Below are positions 46,290 to 55,529 of a stretch of 64,000 nt of DNA, piece by piece. This DNA is from Pedobacter chitinilyticus (GTDB lineage Bacteria; Bacteroidota; Bacteroidia; Sphingobacteriales; Sphingobacteriaceae): the NCBI RefSeq assembly GCF_003313385.1, contig NZ_QMHN01000001.1:1568616-1632615 (forward strand), read 5' to 3'. Position 1 is the stretch's first letter. Every line of letters starts with the position of its first letter. The notes under the pieces were generated by a model. The model ran no database searches. It saw nothing but the letters and a program-made list of their open reading frames with translations, and was not told where the DNA came from. Made by a program: the position numbers and the translations under genes.

Positions 46290-46600
46290 CTTTGCCCTAC
46301 CGTCATTGCCAGCTCGACTGGTCGTCATACCCAACTCGATTGGGCATCGTAATGCCTTAGCAGGTATTATCAACGACTTAAGATTCCCGTATGCAGAGAA
46401 TGATGCTTTAACGATGGGTGCTAAGTAAACTCGAAGGGCTATCAACACCAAGCCAATTGATGATATCTTGAACCAACTTAGCCCTATCGTCATTGCCAAC
46501 TCGATTGGTCGTCATACCCAACTCGATTGGGTATCGTAATGCCTTAGCAGGTATTTCAACGACTTAAGATTCCCGTATGCACGGGAATGACGGAACAATG
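46290..46600. repeat. CCCAACTCGATTGGG hairpin repeats upstream of valS
   Basis: A 186-bp direct repeat: ACGACTTAAGATTCCCGTAT occurs at 46373 and 46559. Each unit holds the hairpin ATACCCAA-CTCGA-TTGGGTAT or its variant (46327-46347; 46514-46534). An open frame of 78 codons on the minus strand here is repeat sequence and is not called. Confidence 0.87.
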
Positions 46601-46635
46601 AAACACATGGCTATATTCAAGCACCCTAAAAGCAA

Positions 46636-46929
46636 TTACAAATCTTCATTAAATAAATCTATCCAATTAGGGTTTTCAGTAGCAATTAATTTAATCTTCC
46701 AATCCCTATTCCATTTCTTTAATCTCTTTTCATTGGCTATGGCTTCAACAATAGTAGAATAAAAACAATAATACACTAGTTTATAGCAATTATATTTTGC
46801 AGTAAAAGATTTCGGATAAAGTTTATTTCTATGCTGAGTTACTCTTGAAAATAAATCAGAAGTCACGCCGATATACAACACTGTATTGTATACGTTAGTC
46901 ATTATGTATACACAACCTCCCCTTTCCAT
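46636..46929 (-). CDS. GIY-YIG nuclease-domain protein (UPF0213-like)
   Basis: 97 residues, one GIY-YIG domain: VYIMTNVYNTVLYIGVTSD carries the two motifs, Arg29 is in LFSRVTQHRN, and the Glu is in IANEKRLKKWNRDWK. Small single-domain members are presumed DNA-binding or nucleases with little proven function. The gene lies next to a repeat cluster (46290-46600), which hints at a link between nuclease and repeat but does not prove it. A start three codons further in is unlikely as MERGGCVYI is common. Confidence 0.9.
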   Translation of the reverse strand: MERGGCVYIMTNVYNTVLYIGVTSDLFSRVTQHRNKLYPKSFTAKYNCYKLVYYCFYSTIVEAIANEKRLKKWNRDWKIKLIATENPNWIDLFNEDL

Positions 46930-47440
46930 ACAATATAATTAGTTAATTATATTCAATATAATCAAACAAACATTCGCAAACAACCTACCCTTAAACCACT
47001 GACGTTAAAAAACTTAATCACCATTTGATAAAAAACATTTTTTTATTAAGTTTGAGTATACCTATTGTAAAAATGCATCTAACCAAACATAACCACTGCA
47101 CAGCAGTGTTTAAGGCAAACAATGTCATTGCCTACTTCAACCTCAAATTCAAAAAAATGCGAATTTGGCATCCGCTCACTTTGTATCAATACTTTCGCGC
47201 TCCATAAAGCGCACTTTCCGTCACCGTCATCACCTACCGAAACTTTCAGATAAACCAGCACCGTCCAATAATATAAGCAATATCTTCCCATCAGCACTGG
47301 TTTAAATTCTTCTCTTTTTTCTTGCTCCTACCCCGTCATTTGATGATTAATCCCACAAGCATAAGTGGAGACCAGAACCCACTTTAAAAAACGGGGCGTA
47401 ACCGAAAAGCCTTACGATTAGGAAACTTAAATGAAAAACA
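46930..47440. other. 511-bp gap before the aquaporin gene
   Basis: No gene is seen. A short perfect palindrome CACTGCACAGCAGTG lies at 47094-47108, and CAAATTC/GAATTTG can form a 7-bp stem near 47143-47167. The region is A/T-rich with several chance open frames. An 8-bp inverted repeat AACTTAAT/ATTAAGTT spans 47010-47053 approximately. Confidence 0.5.
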
Positions 47441-48139
47441 ATGAAAAAAAACTTAGCTGAATTTTTAGGCACCTTTTGGTTGGTACTGGGAGGTTGTGGC
47501 AGTGCGGTATTAGCTGCTGCCTTCCCCAACGTAGGCATTGGGCTAGTTGGCGTATCTATGGCCTTTGGTTTAACAGTACTTACCATCGCTTATGCTTTAG
47601 GGCATATTTCGGGTGCACATTTAAACCCAGCAGTAACTGTTGGCTTATGGGCGGGTGGTCGAATTAGCTTTAAAGACGTTTTGCCCTACATCATTTCTCA
47701 AGTTTTAGGTGCTATTGCCGCGGCAGCCGTATTGTACGTAATTGCTACTGGCAATGGAAGCAGCATTGGCAATTTTGCTGCAAATGGTTATAGCGAACAT
47801 TCGCCAGGAGGTTACAGCATGAACTCGGCTATTGTTACTGAAACGGTAATGACTTTTATGTTCCTCATCATTATTTTAGGAGCAACCGATAAAAGAGCAC
47901 CGAAAGGCTTTGCTGGGATAGCTATTGGATTGGCACTTACATTGATCCACCTGATTAGTATTCCAGTAACTAACACTTCCGTAAATCCTGCTAGAAGCAT
48001 TAGTCAGGCCGTATTTGTTGGCGATTGGGCATTGTCTCAGCTTTGGCTATTTATTTTATTTCCAATTTTGGGAGCTATCATTGCCGGATTGATTTACAGG
48101 TTTTTTGATAGCGATAGCAAAGAACAACACACTGATTAA
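47441..48139 (+). CDS. aqpZ: Aquaporin Z
   Basis: 232 residues of the MIP family with six membrane helices. The two NPA boxes are in HLNPAVTVG (62-64) and SVNPARSIS. Filter residues fit a water channel: Phe in MAFGL, His in LIHLISIP, Thr before the second NPA, and the Arg after it. The start at ATG 47441 ([10 protein letters not shown]) gives the typical N terminus. It moves water across the inner membrane; glycerol selectivity is unlikely. Confidence 0.95.
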   Translation: MKKNLAEFLGTFWLVLGGCGSAVLAAAFPNVGIGLVGVSMAFGLTVLTIAYALGHISGAHLNPAVTVGLWAGGRISFKDVLPYIISQVLGAIAAAAVLYVIATGNGSSIGNFAANGYSEHSPGGYSMNSAIVTETVMTFMFLIIILGATDKRAPKGFAGIAIGLALTLIHLISIPVTNTSVNPARSISQAVFVGDWALSQLWLFILFPILGAIIAGLIYRFFDSDSKEQHTD

Positions 48140-48638
48140 TTTTGCTTCATTATATGATAGACTTACGGAGTATTGAAACTTCGTAAGTCTTGGTGCTAAG
48201 CTGTCTAAAGTGGTTCAAAAAAATAACCATTAAGAAATTAAGAAGATACTAAAACTTAATGTCCCTTCATGCCTTAATGTTTAAAAAACTAAAATATTCT
48301 TAGGTGTTCATTTTCATTTGAACCACCTAAGACACCTTAGTTCATCTAAGCCTATCAAAAGATTAAAATCTTCTTAAATATCTAAAATGTATCTGAAAAT
48401 CAACCATTAAAAAATTAAGACGATACTAAAAACTTAATGTCCCTTCATGCCTTAATGTTTAAAAAACTAAAATGTTCTTAGGTGTCTTAGGTGTTTAATT
48501 TTTTTGAACCATCTAAGACCTACCCACAGAGTAAAATGTTCAATGTCTAAAGTGGATCAAAATAAAACATCCATAAATCAAATGGTTTCCTTTAATTTGT
48601 TTTATCATTACTTCACCATACGCACATAAACCAATCAT
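48140..48638. repeat. CTTAATGTCCCTTCATGCC repeat family, two copies
   Basis: CTTAATGTCCCTTCATGCC occurs at 48255 and 48433 (178 bp apart), each inside a roughly 90-bp segment running from AACCATTAAGAAATTAAGA-like sequence to AAAACTAAAATGTTCTTAGG-like sequence. Two more copies lie at 53130 and 53241. No gene is called. Confidence 0.85.
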
Positions 48639-49103
48639 ATGACCATCATTGATTTAAAAGAGAGAACTGATTTAGCCAACGATATGAAATTAGGCAGTAT
48701 CTATGCCCAGTTTGGGGTAGTGCTTAATGAGCTGAGAAAAAAACAACTGAACGAAGACTTAATTAAATCCATCAATGCGTTTATTGAAACTATTAATGCT
48801 TCTTCCGTTACGGGTAACGATTTAAGAAAACTAGTCAAACAAGCGCAAACAGCTATCTTAAAACAAGTAGAGAAGGAACATAAAATAGTGACCAAAAACC
48901 ATTACAGAAACCTTTGGATGTTACTTGGCTTTACTGCCTTTGGTCTGCCTATCGGTGTGTCTTTTGGTTTAAGTGTTGGCAACATTGGTTTAATGGCTGT
49001 AGGTTTGCCTATAGGGATGGCTATTGGCGCAGCCGTTGGCTCATCCATGGATAAAAAAGCATTTGCTGAAGGTAGACAATTGGATATTGAAATAAAATCT
49101 TAA
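48639..49103 (+). CDS. Small membrane protein of unknown function
   Basis: 154 residues. A charged helical N-terminal half (about 1-90) is followed by a basic stretch and two glycine-rich membrane helices (about 92-112 and 116-137: GLPIGVSFGLSVGNIGLMAVG then PIGMAIGAAVG), reminiscent of glycine-zipper pores. No family was recognised. It starts ATG 48639. The gene lies between two repeat clusters, with no close partners. Confidence 0.68.
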   Translation: MTIIDLKERTDLANDMKLGSIYAQFGVVLNELRKKQLNEDLIKSINAFIETINASSVTGNDLRKLVKQAQTAILKQVEKEHKIVTKNHYRNLWMLLGFTAFGLPIGVSFGLSVGNIGLMAVGLPIGMAIGAAVGSSMDKKAFAEGRQLDIEIKS

Positions 49104-49442
49104 ACCCATATACGAACTATCATTATTATTGATATTCAAATGAAGTAAACCCCTTTCTGCCTTTAAGGAAGAGAACAGTACTCAGGAAAGGCTTTGGTAT
49201 TTTTGGTGTTTGCAGTACAAAAATGATTTAGCACTAAAAATACCCTCTCCTTTTTAAGGAGCACCTGTTCCGATACTTCGGAAGGGCTAGGGAGAGGTTT
49301 CCTCAATAACCCTTCATTTCTTCAATTAGCCAATATCCAAAGATCTCTCCATTCCGCTGTGCTTCAGTCGAGATGACGCACCATTGAACCAATGAACGGA
49401 ATGAACTAATGAACCAGTTAACGGAATGAACCAATGAACCAA
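49104..49442. repeat. CTCTCC repeat copy and AATGAAC word array
   Basis: A CTCTCC...GGGAGAGG module (about 49155-49300) with CACCTGTTCCGATACTTCGG matches the copies near 57465. A half-element GATCTCTCCATTCCGCTGTG follows near 49340. An AATGAAC minisatellite (CAATGAACGGAATGAACTAA...) fills 49383-49442 directly after the receptor's stop. Confidence 0.8.
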
Positions 49443-51311
49443 CTATAAAGTAAAACGATAATTAGCACCTAAAGCGAACCAACGTTTTGGCAATGGCACG
49501 GCAGCTACTTCGATATAATTTTTATTTAAAAGATTGGTTACTTCGGTATAAACGTTCCAGTTTTGTTTACCGTACAATAAGCGTACATCAGCAATCAGGT
49601 ACGGATTTTTCAGTTCTCTTTCTATCCATCTCCCCGCTAGCGTTAATTGCCAATTCGTGTATTTATAAATCAATCTACCTAACGCTTGGTGTTTCAAGTT
49701 TTCCAACACATACTTAGAGGTTACATTGCTTGCGTAGCTCATTTCACCTGCATGCAGGTAGTTATAACTCAACTGATAACTTAAATTACTTCTACTGTTA
49801 AAATTGATGGATTGTCCAATCCCCACGTTAAAGCCTTGAATTTTATTGTTTCCAAAATTTTGTGGCTGATAAGGCACCGCAGAAGAATTCCTTACCCAAT
49901 CAATAAAATCTGAAATATTACGATAAAAATATCCACCTTGTACATTAAAGTTATCCGATTTGTATTGCAATGAAAGCTCATACTGCCAAGCATTTTCGGA
50001 AGTTAAATTAGGATTCCCAATATTCCCTGGACGTTGGTTCAAATACAAATCAGTGAACGAAGGGATACGCTGACTAGAACCCACATTAAATGCCAGCTTC
50101 CATTTTGGAGCAAACAAATAAGCAGCATCTAAACCAGGGAAAGCCTGCCAACCATATTGCGTATTGTAATTTACATAAGTACCGATATTTAAAAGCAGAT
50201 TTTTAAGTGCTTCAGTCTTATATTCTACATAAGCACCATGGTTATACCTTTCCCTATCGCCAATATTGGTACTGTTAATATCTTCAGAACGGCTTTCTAC
50301 CCCAAAACCAAAATCACCAATGGTAGAACGTAAAGTACTGTTCAACTCTGCCGACCATACACCAGTTTGATGCAACGACCTAGCTCTGGTTAAATCATTA
50401 CGAAAATAACGATAATCATCCCAGTTGTAACGGGCACTTACTCGCGGACGAATATTAAAGTTTTTGCTCAATTGATGCGATGAGCCAACCGCAAACAAAG
50501 CAGTCTCCACAATTTCAAAAGCCTCTTTATCACCAGGAGCGGCATAATATCCGCTAGCACCAAAAGCATTGTTAATGTAGCCACCCATCAAGTTCAACTT
50601 GTTGTTTTCATTGAAATCGATATTCCCTTGATAGAAAAATTTATGGTCATAAGTGCTACTATTATAACGTTGTCCATTATAATCGGTAACGCCAAAGCCA
50701 ACCAAATGCTGACTGTTTTTACCTGCCATATTGATAGCAACTTGAGCCGCTGCACCACCGTAAATGCCCTTACCATCGCCAACGGCTTTATCATCAAAAG
50801 AAGAACCTGCTTGAAGGTTCACATCTATAGCAGATTGTTTACTTGCTTTGGTAACAATGTTGATAGCACCTGTTAAAGCATTAATGCCATAAACCCTTGC
50901 TGCAGGGCCTTTTAGCACCTCTATACGCTCGATTGCCGATAAAGGCACAGGTATATTCATGGAATGGTGAGCCGTTTGAACATCAGATATTTTTACACCA
51001 TTCAGCAAAATAAGGGTTTGCTCAAAGCTCCCCCCATCAATACTGATATCTGCCTGCGTACCAAATGGTCCACGTTGACGTACATCAGCGCCAGCAATAA
51101 AGCTCAAAACCTCATTGATAGATTTTACAGGCATTTGGGCAATTTGTTCCTTGGTAATCAGTTGAATGTTTCGGGCCTGTTTGGAAAAAGGAGTTTGTAG
51201 CCTATTTTCAGAAATGATAATTTCATTCAACTTAGTAGTGTCCTGCTTGTTTTCTTGGGCAAAAGTGAAAGTTGAGGTGAGCGTAAGAATCGACAGTAAA
51301 ATTCTCTTCAT
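49443..51311 (-). CDS. BtuB-like TonB-dependent receptor
   Basis: 622 residues. Signal peptide (1-18), a TonB-box-like region with LNEIIISENRLQTPFSK, a plug (IAQMPVKSINEVLSFIAGADVRQ, IERIEVLKGPAARVYGINAL), and a barrel ending WFALGANYRF. There is no CarboxypepD_reg domain, and the length fits BtuB/vitamin-type receptors more than SusC. I looked for a cobalamin riboswitch upstream and found none, so B12 is only one possibility. The gene is divergent from the MocR regulator, which may control it. Confidence 0.88.
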   Translation of the reverse strand: MKRILLSILTLTSTFTFAQENKQDTTKLNEIIISENRLQTPFSKQARNIQLITKEQIAQMPVKSINEVLSFIAGADVRQRGPFGTQADISIDGGSFEQTLILLNGVKISDVQTAHHSMNIPVPLSAIERIEVLKGPAARVYGINALTGAINIVTKASKQSAIDVNLQAGSSFDDKAVGDGKGIYGGAAAQVAINMAGKNSQHLVGFGVTDYNGQRYNSSTYDHKFFYQGNIDFNENNKLNLMGGYINNAFGASGYYAAPGDKEAFEIVETALFAVGSSHQLSKNFNIRPRVSARYNWDDYRYFRNDLTRARSLHQTGVWSAELNSTLRSTIGDFGFGVESRSEDINSTNIGDRERYNHGAYVEYKTEALKNLLLNIGTYVNYNTQYGWQAFPGLDAAYLFAPKWKLAFNVGSSQRIPSFTDLYLNQRPGNIGNPNLTSENAWQYELSLQYKSDNFNVQGGYFYRNISDFIDWVRNSSAVPYQPQNFGNNKIQGFNVGIGQSINFNSRSNLSYQLSYNYLHAGEMSYASNVTSKYVLENLKHQALGRLIYKYTNWQLTLAGRWIERELKNPYLIADVRLLYGKQNWNVYTEVTNLLNKNYIEVAAVPLPKRWFALGANYRFTL

Positions 51312-51478
51312 TATTGTTTTTATTTTTAAAGGTTGAAATGTTTCAAAGTGGCAATGCTTAGCTAACCCAGTAGCTTCTTCGTATTCTTTGTGTCTTTGCA
51401 GTTAAATGTCTTCCGATACCTAACTTGGCGCAAAACTCGTATCTTTCCGGAACATTAAAGTAGTCCAGTTTTAAGAAT

Positions 51479-52954
51479 ATGAGTAGTCCGGCTAAAATCC
51501 CTTTTCTAAGTTTTATACAATTAGACAGAAATGCCAAAACACCTATTTTTTTACAGTTGGCACAGCAGCTCATTAATGCCATTCAACGAGGATATTTAAT
51601 GCCAGGTAGTAAAATGCCAGGTAGTCGTACCCTGAGCGAGCTATTACAATTGCATCGCAAAACGGTTATTGCAGCTTATGAAGACCTACACCACCAAGGC
51701 TGGATAGCCATACACCCTAATAAAGGTGCTTATATAATGGACAACAAAACCAACAGCGAGCGTCCATATGATGCCTTGGTTTCGTTAGCGCATTACCCCA
51801 CCCAAACAGGATACAGCTTCAAACAATCCAGTATTTTAGATGATCCTTTTGAGCAAGCGACTTGCCACTACCAATTTAACGACGGCAGTCCAGATATCCG
51901 CTTAACCCAAGTACATTACCTTTCTGGTCTTTATAGCGCCTCAATGAAACGCAAAAACATGCGTCAAAAAATGTCTGCAAGCAGTTCGCAGGATGGCATG
52001 TACTTTAAGGAACAGCTCAGCAATTATCTCAATATCTCCCGCGGTCTGCACATCTCTAAAAACAACCTACTCATTACCCGAAGTACCGAAATGAGCCTCT
52101 ACATTATTGCCCAGCTTTTAATTGAACAAGGTGATACCGTATTTGTAGGGGAGCTGAGCCTTTTTACCGCCAATATGATTTTCCATAAGGCTGGTGCCCA
52201 TATCAAAACCTTACCTGTAGACGAAAATGGGATTGATGTGGATCATTTGGCCGAAAAACTGAAGACCTCTAAAGTGCGAATGGTGTACATTACCCCACAC
52301 CACCACTACCCTACCACCGTTACCTTAAGTGCGCAACGACGGGTACAACTACTTCAATTAGCACAGGAATATGGTTTTATTATAGTTGAGGACGATTACG
52401 ACTACGATTTCCAATACGAGAAAAGTACGGTGATGCCCCTAGCTAGTGCCGATTTAAGTGGAATGGTGATTTACGTAGGTTCTTTTGGCAAATCCCTAGC
52501 CCCCTCCTTTAGTACTGGCTTTGTAGTTGCCCCTCAAAACCTTATCCACGAAATGCAGAAATACATGGGCATTTTAGATCGGCAGGGCGATTTGGTCATG
52601 GAACAGGTTTTAGGGGAAATGATTGCCGAGGGCGATATTCACCGTCACCTTAAAAAATCATTAAAAGTTTACCTCGAACGACGAAACAATTGTTGCGCAC
52701 TGTTGGCCAAACATTTCACCACACAGCTTTCATTTAATGTACCTACAGGTGGCCTAGCCATTTGGGCCGAATGGAACACCCCCATCTCCCTGTTAAAACT
52801 TGCTAAAGACTGCCGAACCAAAGATTTGTTCATCCCTAAAAACATCCTTTATCAAAATAAAAAAACTACCGCCATGCGCATTGGCTTTGGACATTTAACC
52901 ACAGAAGAAATGGAAAGAAGCTTGGAAATTATGAGTAGTTGTTTGGTTGGTTAG
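51479..52954 (+). CDS. MocR/PdxR-type transcription regulator (GntR HTH + aminotransferase fold)
   Basis: 491 residues. N-terminal GntR-type winged helix (about 15-90: QLAQQLINAIQRGYLMPGSK, SRTLSELLQLHRKTVIAAYEDL) and an aminotransferase class I domain (about 130-490) with ITPHHHYPT, VEDDYDYDFQY and the PLP-lysine segment VGSFGKSLAPSFSTGF. Such regulators sense PLP or an amino-acid adduct. It lies 167 bp from the divergent BtuB-like receptor gene. The ligand is not known. Confidence 0.93.
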   Translation: MSSPAKIPFLSFIQLDRNAKTPIFLQLAQQLINAIQRGYLMPGSKMPGSRTLSELLQLHRKTVIAAYEDLHHQGWIAIHPNKGAYIMDNKTNSERPYDALVSLAHYPTQTGYSFKQSSILDDPFEQATCHYQFNDGSPDIRLTQVHYLSGLYSASMKRKNMRQKMSASSSQDGMYFKEQLSNYLNISRGLHISKNNLLITRSTEMSLYIIAQLLIEQGDTVFVGELSLFTANMIFHKAGAHIKTLPVDENGIDVDHLAEKLKTSKVRMVYITPHHHYPTTVTLSAQRRVQLLQLAQEYGFIIVEDDYDYDFQYEKSTVMPLASADLSGMVIYVGSFGKSLAPSFSTGFVVAPQNLIHEMQKYMGILDRQGDLVMEQVLGEMIAEGDIHRHLKKSLKVYLERRNNCCALLAKHFTTQLSFNVPTGGLAIWAEWNTPISLLKLAKDCRTKDLFIPKNILYQNKKTTAMRIGFGHLTTEEMERSLEIMSSCLVG

Positions 52955-53403
52955 TTGCTTGTTTAGTGAGCTCTGCTGTCATTCAGATCGTAGCGAAGAA
53001 TCTTAAATTACCACCTAAGAAACCTTAGTACATCTAAGACCTATCCTAAAAACTAACATATTCTTAAATGTCTAAGGTCGTTCAAAAAATAAACCATTAA
53101 GAAATCAAGATAATTGAGACGATACAAAACTTAATGCCCCTTCATGCCTTAATGTTAAAAAAACTAAAATGTTCTCAGGTGGCTAAGGTGGTTCAAAAAA
53201 TAAACCATTAAGAAATTAAGATAATTAAGACGACACCAAACTTAATGTCTCTTCATGCCTTAATGTTTAAAAACTAAAATGTTCTTAAATTTCTAAAGTG
53301 GTTCAAAAAATCAAACATCTAAGCCAGTAAAAAAACATCTAAGCTCCAAACCGTTTTTATCTCCCAAAATAAATGGCATCTTTGCACAAACAAAATTTTT
53401 AAC
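52955..53403. repeat. CTTAATG...CTTCATGCC repeat family, two copies
   Basis: The family seen at 48255 and 48433 recurs at 53130 and 53241 (111 bp apart), flanked by GGTTCAAAAAATAAACCATT on both sides. A partial CGTAGCGAAGAATCTTAAAT element lies near 52990. CATCTTTG (53377-53384) is a near -7 match before ettA. No gene is called. Confidence 0.83.
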
Positions 53404-55083
53404 ATGTCAGACGAAAAAATAATCTTTTCAATGGCTGGGGTAAGCAAGATTTATCCGCCACAAAAACAGGTTTTAAAAAATATATACTTATCCTTCTTTT
53501 ACGGCGCCAAAATTGGCGTTGTAGGTTTAAACGGATCAGGTAAATCATCCCTATTAAAAATCATTGCAGGCTTAGATAAAGCTATCCAAGGTGAGGTCGT
53601 ATTTTCTCCAGGTTACTCAGTAGGCTATTTGGCACAGGAACCAGAACTTGATCCAGAAAAAACCGTACGCGAAGTAGTAGAAGAAGGTGTAGCCGAAATT
53701 ACTGCCATCCTTAAAGAATATGAAGAAATCAACGAAGCATTTGGCTTAGAAGAAAACTATTCTGATGCCGATAAAATGGACAAATTGATGCAACGCCAAG
53801 GCGAGCTACAAGACAAAATCGACGCTTCCAACGCCTGGGAGCTTGACAATAAGCTTGAACGTGCCATGGATGCCTTGCGTTGTCCAGACCCAGACACCAA
53901 AATCAGTGTACTATCAGGAGGTGAGCGCCGTCGTGTAGCCATGTGCCGTTTACTACTGCAATCGCCAGACGTATTGCTGTTAGATGAGCCTACCAACCAC
54001 TTGGATGCCGAAAGTATCGACTGGTTAGAACAGTTCCTACAAAACTACGAAGGAACCGTAATTGCAGTAACCCACGATAGGTACTTCCTTGATAACGTTG
54101 CTGGATGGATTTTAGAACTTGACCGTGGCGAAGGCATTCCATGGAAAGGTAACTACTCTTCATGGTTAGAGCAAAAGGCCAAACGCCTAGCACAAGAAGA
54201 AAAAACCGAAAGCAAGCGTCAAAAAGCATTAGAGCGCGAGTTAGAGTGGGTGCGTATGGCACCAAAAGCACGTCACGCCAAATCAAAAGCCCGTTTATCA
54301 AACTACGACAAACTAGCTAGCGAAGACGGAAGAGAACGCGAAGAAAAACTAGAGCTATTCATCCCTGCAGGACCTCGTTTAGGTAACGTAGTCATCGAAG
54401 CCAACAACATCTCCAAAGCTTACGATGGCAAATTACTATTCGAAGATTTAAGCTTCTCCCTACCACCAGCAGGTATTGTCGGTATCATTGGTCCAAACGG
54501 TGCAGGTAAAACCACCCTATTTCGTTTAATTACAGGACAAGAGCAGCCAGACAGCGGCGATTTTAAAGTAGGCGAAACCGTAAAGTTGGGTTATGTAGAT
54601 CAAATGCATAACGACCTCAACCCCGAGAAAACCGTTTACGAAAACATTACTGATGGCCTAGACAACATGCTATTAGGCAACAAACAAGTAAACTCAAGAG
54701 CTTACGTATCCAAGTTTAACTTTAACGGAGCCGATCAGCAAAAGAAAGTTGGCGTACTATCGGGCGGTGAGCGTAACCGTGTACACTTGGCCATTACCCT
54801 AAAAGAAGGCGCCAACGTACTATTACTAGATGAGCCTACCAACGACATCGACGTAAATACCCTACGTGCCCTAGAAGAAGCACTAGAAAACTTTGGTGGT
54901 TGTGCCGTGGTTATTTCCCACGATAGGTGGTTCCTAGATCGTATCTGTACACACATCTTAGCTTTCGAAGGCGATTCGCAAGTATATTTCTTCGAAGGCA
55001 ACTACTCCGATTACGAAGAGAACCGCAAGAAACGTTTAGGCGATGTAACCCCTAAAAGAATTAGATATAAAAAACTGGGATAA
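53404..55083 (+). CDS. ettA: ABC-F ATPase EttA
   Basis: 559 residues, the energy-dependent translational throttle, which binds the ribosomal E site. Two ATPase modules: Walker A GLNGSGKSS and GPNGAGKTT, signatures LSGGERRRVAMCRLLL and LSGGERNRVHLAITL, Walker B LLLDEPTNHLD and LLLDEPTNDID. The arm (about 90-130: ITAILKEYEEINEAFGLEE) and the linker KRLAQEEKTESKRQKALE match EttA rather than Uup or ABCF2. There is no transmembrane segment. A terminator follows. Confidence 0.95.
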   Translation: MSDEKIIFSMAGVSKIYPPQKQVLKNIYLSFFYGAKIGVVGLNGSGKSSLLKIIAGLDKAIQGEVVFSPGYSVGYLAQEPELDPEKTVREVVEEGVAEITAILKEYEEINEAFGLEENYSDADKMDKLMQRQGELQDKIDASNAWELDNKLERAMDALRCPDPDTKISVLSGGERRRVAMCRLLLQSPDVLLLDEPTNHLDAESIDWLEQFLQNYEGTVIAVTHDRYFLDNVAGWILELDRGEGIPWKGNYSSWLEQKAKRLAQEEKTESKRQKALERELEWVRMAPKARHAKSKARLSNYDKLASEDGREREEKLELFIPAGPRLGNVVIEANNISKAYDGKLLFEDLSFSLPPAGIVGIIGPNGAGKTTLFRLITGQEQPDSGDFKVGETVKLGYVDQMHNDLNPEKTVYENITDGLDNMLLGNKQVNSRAYVSKFNFNGADQQKKVGVLSGGERNRVHLAITLKEGANVLLLDEPTNDIDVNTLRALEEALENFGGCAVVISHDRWFLDRICTHILAFEGDSQVYFFEGNYSDYEENRKKRLGDVTPKRIRYKKLG

Positions 55084-55093
55084 ACCCATCCTT

Positions 55094-55122
55094 AAAAAGG
55101 CGTCTATAACAGGCGCCTTTTT
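55094..55122 (+). terminator. Rho-independent terminator of ettA
   Basis: AAAAAGGCG (55094-55102) and CGCCTTTTT (55114-55122) form a 9-bp stem ending in a T run, 11 bp after the stop. Confidence 0.9.
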
Positions 55123-55529
55123 TCTTTTAAAGCAATATGAAATCATTTTTTTTCGAAGCGCAAAAACACTACAGCTAACTCCCGATAGTCCCGCCATCCA
55201 TTACAAGTCCTCGGTTTCGTTCCTCAACCTGTGGGCTTTCCATTACTGTCGGGGCTAAAATACAAAGAGCAGTGCCTTTCCTCTTATTCCCAGGGCAACG
55301 AGGACCGCGAAGCAGCTACGAAGTAAATCCTCAATCGGCGCAAAAAAGATTCTTCACTATACTCTGAATGACAGAATACAAGGCCAATGCCATAAATCAC
55401 ATTATGTCATTCCAACAATAAGTCTATCAAATACATCGACCCTCTAAAATGAACTAAAATGTCTTAGGTGGTTATATTAAAAACAACTCCCCCTTTCCTA
55501 AACCCTATATTTTTCCCTACCTTAAAACC
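55123..55529. other. Gap between ettA and the DUF1343 gene
   Basis: This 407-bp gap holds remnants of intergenic repeats (ACTCCCGATAGTCCCGCCAT, TACTGTCGGGGCTAAAATAC, GATTCTTCACTATACTCTGA) and no gene. The words resemble those of the CGTCATT palindromes. Confidence 0.6.

Noticed and set aside
46263..46499. 78-codon minus-strand open frame
   Set aside because: Sequence of the CCCAACTCGATTGGG repeat; no homology expected.
51312..51478. Cobalamin riboswitch upstream of the BtuB-like receptor
   Set aside because: GCCACTTTG is the only faint likeness to a B12 motif; the remainder of the aptamer is absent.
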